This document shows, in pieces, positions 58,980-64,000 of a stretch of DNA of 64,000 nt. The stretch lies in contig JAWZYV010012274.1 of assembly GCA_038373885.1 (NCBI GenBank), positions 310,001 through 374,000 of the forward strand, written 5' to 3'. This stretch comes from Cheiracanthium punctorium. Lineage: Eukaryota; Arthropoda; Arachnida; Araneae; Cheiracanthiidae. The translations under genes and the position numbers were made by a program. The notes under the pieces are model-generated. The model worked only from the letters and a program-made list of their open reading frames with translations, made no database searches and had not been told where the DNA came from. The stretch's first letter is position 1. Each line of letters opens with the position of its first letter.

Positions 58980-60157
58980 AGAAACTTAAAATAATATTAC
59001 AAATTCTATTAGCTCAAAGTAGCTTCCTTCGGCTGCAATGCAAACATGCACTCTTGTCAAAAACTCTTCCTGTATTTTACGTAGCTTCGGTGTTACACAT
59101 TTGCATGCTACACATATACGATTTAGTTAGTCTGATCGACTTGTTGATTCTTTTCCATATACTTTAAATTCTGTAGGGTTTCTTGAAAAATAATCTAAGG
59201 GATTCAAGTCTGGCGATCTTGAAGGCCACTCAACAGGACCGCCGTTCTCAATTATATTATTTCCAAATGTTTCTGTTACAACAGTACGAGGCTTTAGTGA
59301 TTTATGTGCTGGAGCACCATCATGATGAAACCACATTTATGACAGATCTCGTGAAACACACTTGTCTAAGAAGTCGATCACCGAGTCCTCTCAAATCTGT
59401 GCATATCTTTCGGATGTTAAAGCGCCATCGAAAAAAAGGGCCCAATTAAGGTCTCTTTCCATGTGCCACACCAAACATTTATCGACCAACGCACTTGATG
59501 TCTGGTCGGGCGAATGATATCCGGGTTTTGCAGAGACAAATAGTGACTATTTTGTGTATTTATAATACCCTGTCTTGTAAACTGACGCTCATTGGTAAAC
59601 ATAATGTCAGTAACGAATGACATATTATCATTTTGTTTATTCAAAATGAAATTGCAGAAATAAAATCTACGTTCTTTGTCTCCAGGCAATAAATCTCTTA
59701 CCAAAATGGGACGATATGGATATGCACCATATGTACTTAAAGTATTCCATACTTGCGATTTAGCTAATGCTCCTTACACTAGACTGTGGATGAGAGAGAG
59801 CATATCCTAGGACAGGGATGGCGAACCTTTATGAATCAATGTGCCATTTTTTCTTAAGAAATGTTTAATGAGACCATAGACGTGCCGTCAAATAATTTTG
59901 ACTTAGTGACCGCTCGATCGTGATACTTCATGGTGAACTTTGTTATTTTTAATTAAAATGCAAACCATTTTGATCGGTGGCATGCCAAAAATATTATGGC
60001 ACATGCCACTGATGGCACGCGTGCCATTGGTTTGCCACCCCTGTCCTAGGACATCTTCCACATGCACGTGCTTTGTTAAATCCATGATGCTTCTTGATCT
60101 TCTACGATTTAGAAAGCTACCGGTTTCTCTTAAACGCGCCACTACGTTTGATATTGT
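58980..60157 (-). pseudogene. mariner/IS630-type transposase, broken
   Basis: In protein order: STISNVVARLRETGSFLNRR (helix-turn-helix end, ~60140), KHVHVEDVLGQ, a MITE insertion, RDLLPGDKERRFYFCNFIL, MFTNERQFTRQGIINTQNSH, IIRPTRHQVRWSINVWCGTW, then WFHHDGAPAHKS (second Asp), VEWPSRSPDLNPLDYF (third acid, Asp) and a C-terminal CKCVTPKLRKIQEEF ending in VCIAAEGSYFE. This is the insect/arthropod mariner-like type with the DGAPAH motif. Several frame breaks (near 59415, 59720 and 59120). Confidence 0.9.
59813..60043. mobile_element. hAT MITE, 231 bp, TSD tcctagga
   Basis: Ends cagggatggcgaacc and ggtttgccacccctg; exact 8-bp duplication tcctagga at 59805-59812 and 60044-60051. It interrupts the mariner transposase gene: the frame reads on (HVEDVLGQ) across the insertion. 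Same family as 42434-44159. Confidence 0.95.
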
Positions 60158-62332
60158 ACTAGCACAGGGCTGTCCAACTGCAAAGAGCCCACGGGCCAGA
60201 ATTCCAGTCACTGATAACCTGGCGGGCCGCAGTTTGAAAAAGTTGAACAATATCCTCTTACCTCTTATACAATAACAATGAATAGTTGAATTATTAATTA
60301 TAAAACAATGGAACAGAAGGATTATAAAACAATTTGCTTACATTTTAATGGGAAAACTGAGGCCGATCAGCCTTCTTTACAAGGGCAGAAATGTCAACAT
60401 CGATGTTTGTCGTTGCCAGCCGAAGAAGGTCTAACAATGAACTGTCGGAGAGAGAGCTCCTGTGACGATTCTTGATAAATTTCATCGCCGAAAAAGCACT
60501 TTCGCATAAATATGTGCTCCCAAACATGGAAGTTATTTCCAGTCCTATGTCACGCAGATTTGGAAACCGTTCAGTTGGAAGTAACTTGCAGAACTCTGGC
60601 CCCCTTTCGGTTCTTGTTTGAAAGAACGGGTCAGCCTGGAGATCAGAGCTCTAATTGTAGGTTGTTCTTCAATGCTTGCTGTGACTGGGTTACTAAACAG
60701 AGCCACGTCATTCTTGATGCTCTCAAAATCTGAAAATCTCGTGTTGAATTCATCAATAATAGTCTGCAACTCAGGGCAAAATTCAGAAAAATCCAGCACT
60801 TCCTCACACTCTGGCGCCAAACGACTGCAGCTGGCGAAGTGAGAAGTTATTTTCCCCCAAAGTTGCATGAAAAATTTTCAGCTTGTTTCTAAACCTATTG
60901 ATGTGTGTCATTAGGTCAGACACCAGTTGGCCTCTTCCTTGTAGTTTTAAGTTCAGATCGTTGAGGTGGCCAGTAATATCAGTTAGAAATGCCAGGTGAT
61001 GTGAAAAATCCATTCTTAAAAGTTCTTGTTCAAAGTTTTCTGATGGAGAAAACTGGTGAAGGAAAAGAGGGATTTCTTTTCTCAACTCGAAAAATCTCTT
61101 GAGGCAGTTTCCGCTACTAAGCCACCTAACTTGATAGCACATAAGCAGGTCTCCGTATTCTGCTTCAATTTCCTCCAAAAAGTTATGGAACTGCCGATGC
61201 ATAAGAGCCCTGTTGCCGCCTCTGATCATGTTGATGACTTTCACAACTTTTTTGAGGGTTTCAGTTTGCTTCACAGATTTCCCGCATAAAGCATGCTGGT
61301 GAATGATGCAATGAAGTGCAGGGCATTTCATTCCATTTTCTCTCAAACATCCAATCAATCCTATCTTTGGTCCTACCATTGCCTTTGCACCGTCTGTAGC
61401 TAGGACGGAACACTTTTCAAAACCTCCAACATTGTTGACCGCTTTCACCACTGCTTCAAATATGTCCATACCCTTTGTTGTGGAGTGAAGAGAACACATG
61501 GTAAGGAGCTCCTCTTTGATCTCAGTCTTCTTTAGCAGTGCGAATGAAAATCAAGAGTTGACTAACGTCCGACTGGTCTGTACTCTCGTCGATACACAAG
61601 GAAAAATAGCAGCATTTTTCAATATCACAGGACAATTTCTGTTGTATTTGGTCACCCATTTTAGCTATTCTTCGTTGGACGGTCTGATGAGAAGCTGGAA
61701 CTGAATCAAAATGCTTAGCCATTTTGCTATCATCAAATGCTTTTGCCATTTCTACAGCATACTTTTTAACAACGATGCCATCAGTGTAAGGTTTCTTCGC
61801 TTTAGCAAGCTAAAGTGAAATTGCATACAAAGCATTGTACTGATCAGATTTTACTTGAGTAAACATCCCAGTTTGTTTTTGCAGTTTTGATTTCAGTTCT
61901 GAAACTTTGAGATCTTGCTTCTCCTTGATATTTACTGTGGCTCCCTTCGTAATGCCTTTTGACATTATATTCTTTGCACACAGTCACAACTTGCATACAA
62001 ATCAAGAACTGGAGTTTGTCCTTTCTATTCATGATGAAATACTGGGTTTCCCAGCGGTCCTGGAGCCCTACCACGATAGTCTCAGGAAATAATCGGTAGC
62101 GGATAAATCAACCTTCTCGCACATATGACGTCACATTTCGACAGAGCACTTAAAAGTGCCACCACGATAATGTCGTAATGTTTACGATACCGTAAATACT
62201 GTCGAGAAATCCGCTGTTGTTTTACGACACCATCAACAAGTGTGAGAACCGTTTCCCGCTATCGACTATCTTCATCTCGGATTGCAGCTCGTGGTATTTT
62301 TGTTTTGTTTGATCGTTTTAACTTTCAAAAAA

Positions 62333-62562
62333 ATGTCACGATTATTGGTTTTAGCGCTTGCACAACAAGACGATGCAAGAAGGGTTCCTAGGAATCGAAT
62401 TTCGATTCCAAGATGTAAATCATTTGATTTAAGCGAGGAAGATTTCATTAGAAATTTCCGCTTAAACTAACAATCCGCACTTCGGCTGATTGAAGAACTT
62501 AAGCCTTTTCTCGAGGCTAAAACAACAAGAAAGACAGCCCTCAACACAGAAATAAAATTTTG
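62333..62562 (+). pseudogene. Harbinger transposase N-terminal fragment
   Basis: MSRLLVLALAQQDDARRVPR, then SFDLSEEDFIRNFRLN, a stop, SALRLIEELKPFLEAKTTRK and TALNTEIK. This matches the N-terminal region of HARBI1-type proteins (F..LS.E.F...FRL.K..A..L..EL.PFL...T.R..AL..E...L.AL.F). One TAA replaces a Lys codon, and the DDE domain is deleted after 62562. Confidence 0.7.
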
Positions 62563-63047
62563 AAATGATGAAGTTAAATTTTTTATTATCACTTTTTAAA
62601 TGTATGGTTATTCACTTAGTTTCCATTTATTAAACATGCACTGTTAAGGAAAATATGCTTAAATTACTAATTCAAAGCAACACTTATTATTATTACTACA
62701 CAGTTCATTTTATATGCCATGAAAAAGAAAAAAATGTTATATCGCCTTTAACAAATTAATGTCTCCATAGAAGATACTTAAGGATGAATAATTTTTATAC
62801 TATCACTGAGCTAGCAAACCTTCTTTTATATAATCTTTCTTCTTTAAATAGTTACAAATAACAGCATCTGTGTTTCAAGGTGTAACATCCTAAAATTTTG
62901 TCTGTCAAATTGTATGTAATTAATATTCCATCTTTGGGCTGTATATTGTTCAGAAATTGGTTTCAAAGTATAATTGTTTTTGTGTATTTTTTTAACATGC
63001 ATTTCACGCGCTCACATGGATCGGATATCGGAAAGAATGCTCTACTT

Positions 63048-63203
63048 CAGAGGCGTAGCCAGAAATTTTTCATGGGGGGGGGTTACGACTACTACAACTC
63101 ATATATATGTATGCGAGTGTGTGATAATGTAGTGAAGAATATGCATTTTGTATGGCAAAAAATTTCTCATGGAGGGGTTATGACCCCCCTAACCCCCCCC
63201 CTG
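63048..63203. mobile_element. hAT MITE, 156 bp, TSD ctctactt
   Basis: Left end cagaggcgtagccagaa, right end cccccccctg; exact 8-bp duplication ctctactt at 63040-63047 and 63204-63211. Same family as 30621-30789 in opposite orientation. Nested inside the Harbinger element. Confidence 0.92.
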
Positions 63204-63441
63204 CTCTACTTTGATTGGTTGATTTCTGTCAATTACGATACTCCCGGAACAGTCGAAAAAATTCTCGCTTCCTTTAGACGTGACCATGGTGGTAGGGCAA
63301 AACTGGGGGTCGCGGCTATTTATCCGATGATTTCATTATCCGATAGCGGGAACTATCTGCTACCGATTATTTCCAGAGACTATCGTGGTAGGGCTCCTGG
63401 AACACTCGATTCTCACTGTCTATCTTCCGTTTCTTACTCAT

Positions 63442-64000
63442 CGTTGGAAGATGAAATATTCAGAATCAACAATAAAATTAGTTTTCACACGTTCCCCCCA
63501 AAAATATAGCTACGGTACAAGAGAGGTTTACTTCATATCCAAAATCTGCAAGCTTATCCGAGATCCAAACATTCGGCACAACCAGTCAGATCAAGATCAT
63601 CAATGGAAAAGAGCGGAGAGTTGATGAGCCCTAGCTCTCAATTTCTCTTTCAAAATCAACAAAGGCCGCAGCGTCAGTGAGGGGGGGTCTTTATTTTTAA
63701 CCAAATAAGAGCAGGTTTTGCTTATCTGAAATGTTTCTCTCTTCCCTCCCTGTCTCCCCCACCTGGTATTGCCAATGCGAGGCAATACTATTTCTAGGAA
63801 TTTGAACACCAGCGAGCAGGGTAGGACTGCTTGACCTTGACCTGTAGATTTCCTGTACCTTTTTCTCCCAATACAATGAAAGGAGTGAAAGAGCGATCAA
63901 GAGGTAACTTCGGGGACCTCGGCTTGACCAAGAATGGTAGTCTCGGATGCTTCTTGATACCATAAAATTTCGAAAAATGAAATAAGCTGAATAAGAAGTT
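63442..64000. other. window end: hAT 5' region or flank
   Basis: Upstream of the hAT transposase start. Frames at 63600-63963 have no motifs. No terminal repeat matching cagggctgtccaac was found. Confidence 0.5.

Larger units (their letters stand above)
58375..60157 (-). mobile_element. second mariner-type element (incomplete)
   Basis: The plus-strand left end cagggtgtccagtgctaaca, just after TATA, is the element's 3' terminus. The transposase runs on the minus strand and is cut off at 60157 by the hAT at 60165, so the other terminal repeat is off the window. Also interrupted by the MITE at 59813-60043. Confidence 0.75.
62063..63396 (+). mobile_element. PIF/Harbinger element, 1.33 kb, TSD CTG
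   Basis: gagccctaccacgatagtct at the left and agactatcgtggtagggctc at the right are inverted repeats that continue inward as gaaataatcggtagc. The 3-bp duplication CTG (62060-62062, 63397-63399) is typical of Harbinger. It disrupts the hAT reading frame exactly between Gln and Asp codons. Carries only an N-terminal transposase fragment and a nested MITE. Confidence 0.93.
60345..63441 (-). pseudogene. hAT transposase, GTF2IRD2/ZBED-like, broken
   Basis: ATG at 63441, MSKKRKIDSENRVFQ, then a Harbinger insertion, then DRWETQYFIMNRKDKLQFLI, VCKEYNVKRHYEGSHSKY (BED-like finger; one Cys replaced), FDSVPASHQTVQRRI, CYFSLCIDESTDQSDVSQLL (first catalytic Asp), CSVLATDGAKAMVGPKIGL (second Asp), PALHCIIHQHALCGK, YQVRWLSSGNCLKRF, and a C-terminal hATC part GSTYLCESAFSAMKFIKNRH. 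Frame breaks near 61840-61750, 61500, 60830 and 60540. This transposase family gave rise to the C-terminal part of GTF2IRD2 in mammals, but here it is a transposon relic. Confidence 0.92.
60165..63960 (-). mobile_element. hAT element (GTF2IRD2-like), right border not found
   Basis: Begins cagggctgtccaactgcaaa (plus strand), a typical hAT terminal repeat, directly after tactagca, the presumed target duplication. The transposase on the minus strand starts at 63441. I could not find the second terminal repeat or tactagca before base 64000, so the right end is a placeholder. A Harbinger element (62063-63396) splits it. Confidence 0.7.

Noticed and set aside
62898..63509. 203-codon plus-strand frame
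   Set aside because: It crosses a MITE, the Harbinger terminal repeat and the hAT start; not a protein.
1..64000. CRISPR array, bacterial operon or viral genome
   Set aside because: Spliced animal exons, SINEs and eukaryotic DNA transposons throughout; no regularly spaced short repeats, ribosome-binding sites or reverse-transcriptase/gag-type frames were seen.

Overview
This is eukaryotic DNA: AT-rich, intron-rich and packed with DNA transposons, with no bacterial features. It holds part of one recognisable host gene, an agrin-type heparan-sulfate proteoglycan core protein on the minus strand. The mixture of many-domain agrin, very long introns, hAT, Tc1/mariner, P-element, piggyBac and Harbinger relics and tRNA-derived SINEs suggests an arthropod, most plausibly an arachnid. 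That placement is inference, not proof.

Host gene. Twelve coding exons from about 47.07 kb down to 0.63 kb encode, in protein order, a signal peptide plus follistatin/Kazal (FS) domain 1, FS2, FS3, FS4, FS5 (split over two exons), FS6, FS7, two laminin-EGF (LE) domains, FS8 and the start of a Ser/Thr-rich linker. The SEA and LamG part lies beyond base 1. All junctions are phase 1 except the intron inside FS5, which is phase 0 and about 25.5 kb long. The spliced exons stay open for about 788 codons. A thirteenth exon at 33184-33289 has its own ATG, an upstream in-frame stop, a clean signal peptide and a phase-1 donor that fits FS4. I read it as an internal alternative first exon giving a secreted isoform lacking FS1-FS3. 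This is the most interesting host observation.

Mobile-element landscape. The introns and the 5' flank (47-64 kb) are built from transposons, many with readable terminal repeats and target-site duplications (TSDs). In the FS5 intron: a broken hAT (6.97-8.25 kb), a P-element/THAP9-like transposase split by an internal 2.15-kb inversion (11.3-14.77 kb), a hAT MITE, an old ~230-bp satellite array (18.2-26.0 kb) into which a 2.3-kb hAT, a 3.4-kb TIR element and a SINE were inserted, and a 1.4-kb Tc1/mariner element. Between FS3 and FS1: a piggyBac-like relic, mariner and hAT scraps, several MITEs and a three-deep nested stack at 42.4-44.2 kb. Upstream of FS1: a 2.66-kb hAT, a perfect 61-bp inverted repeat, two mariner-type elements, and a GTF2IRD2-like hAT whose N-terminal coding sequence is interrupted by a Harbinger element that itself carries a MITE.

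No transposase here is intact, so the region reads as a graveyard of successive insertions around one conserved gene. I found no RNA gene (the tRNA-like sequences are SINE heads), no CRISPR and no unambiguous exotic system.
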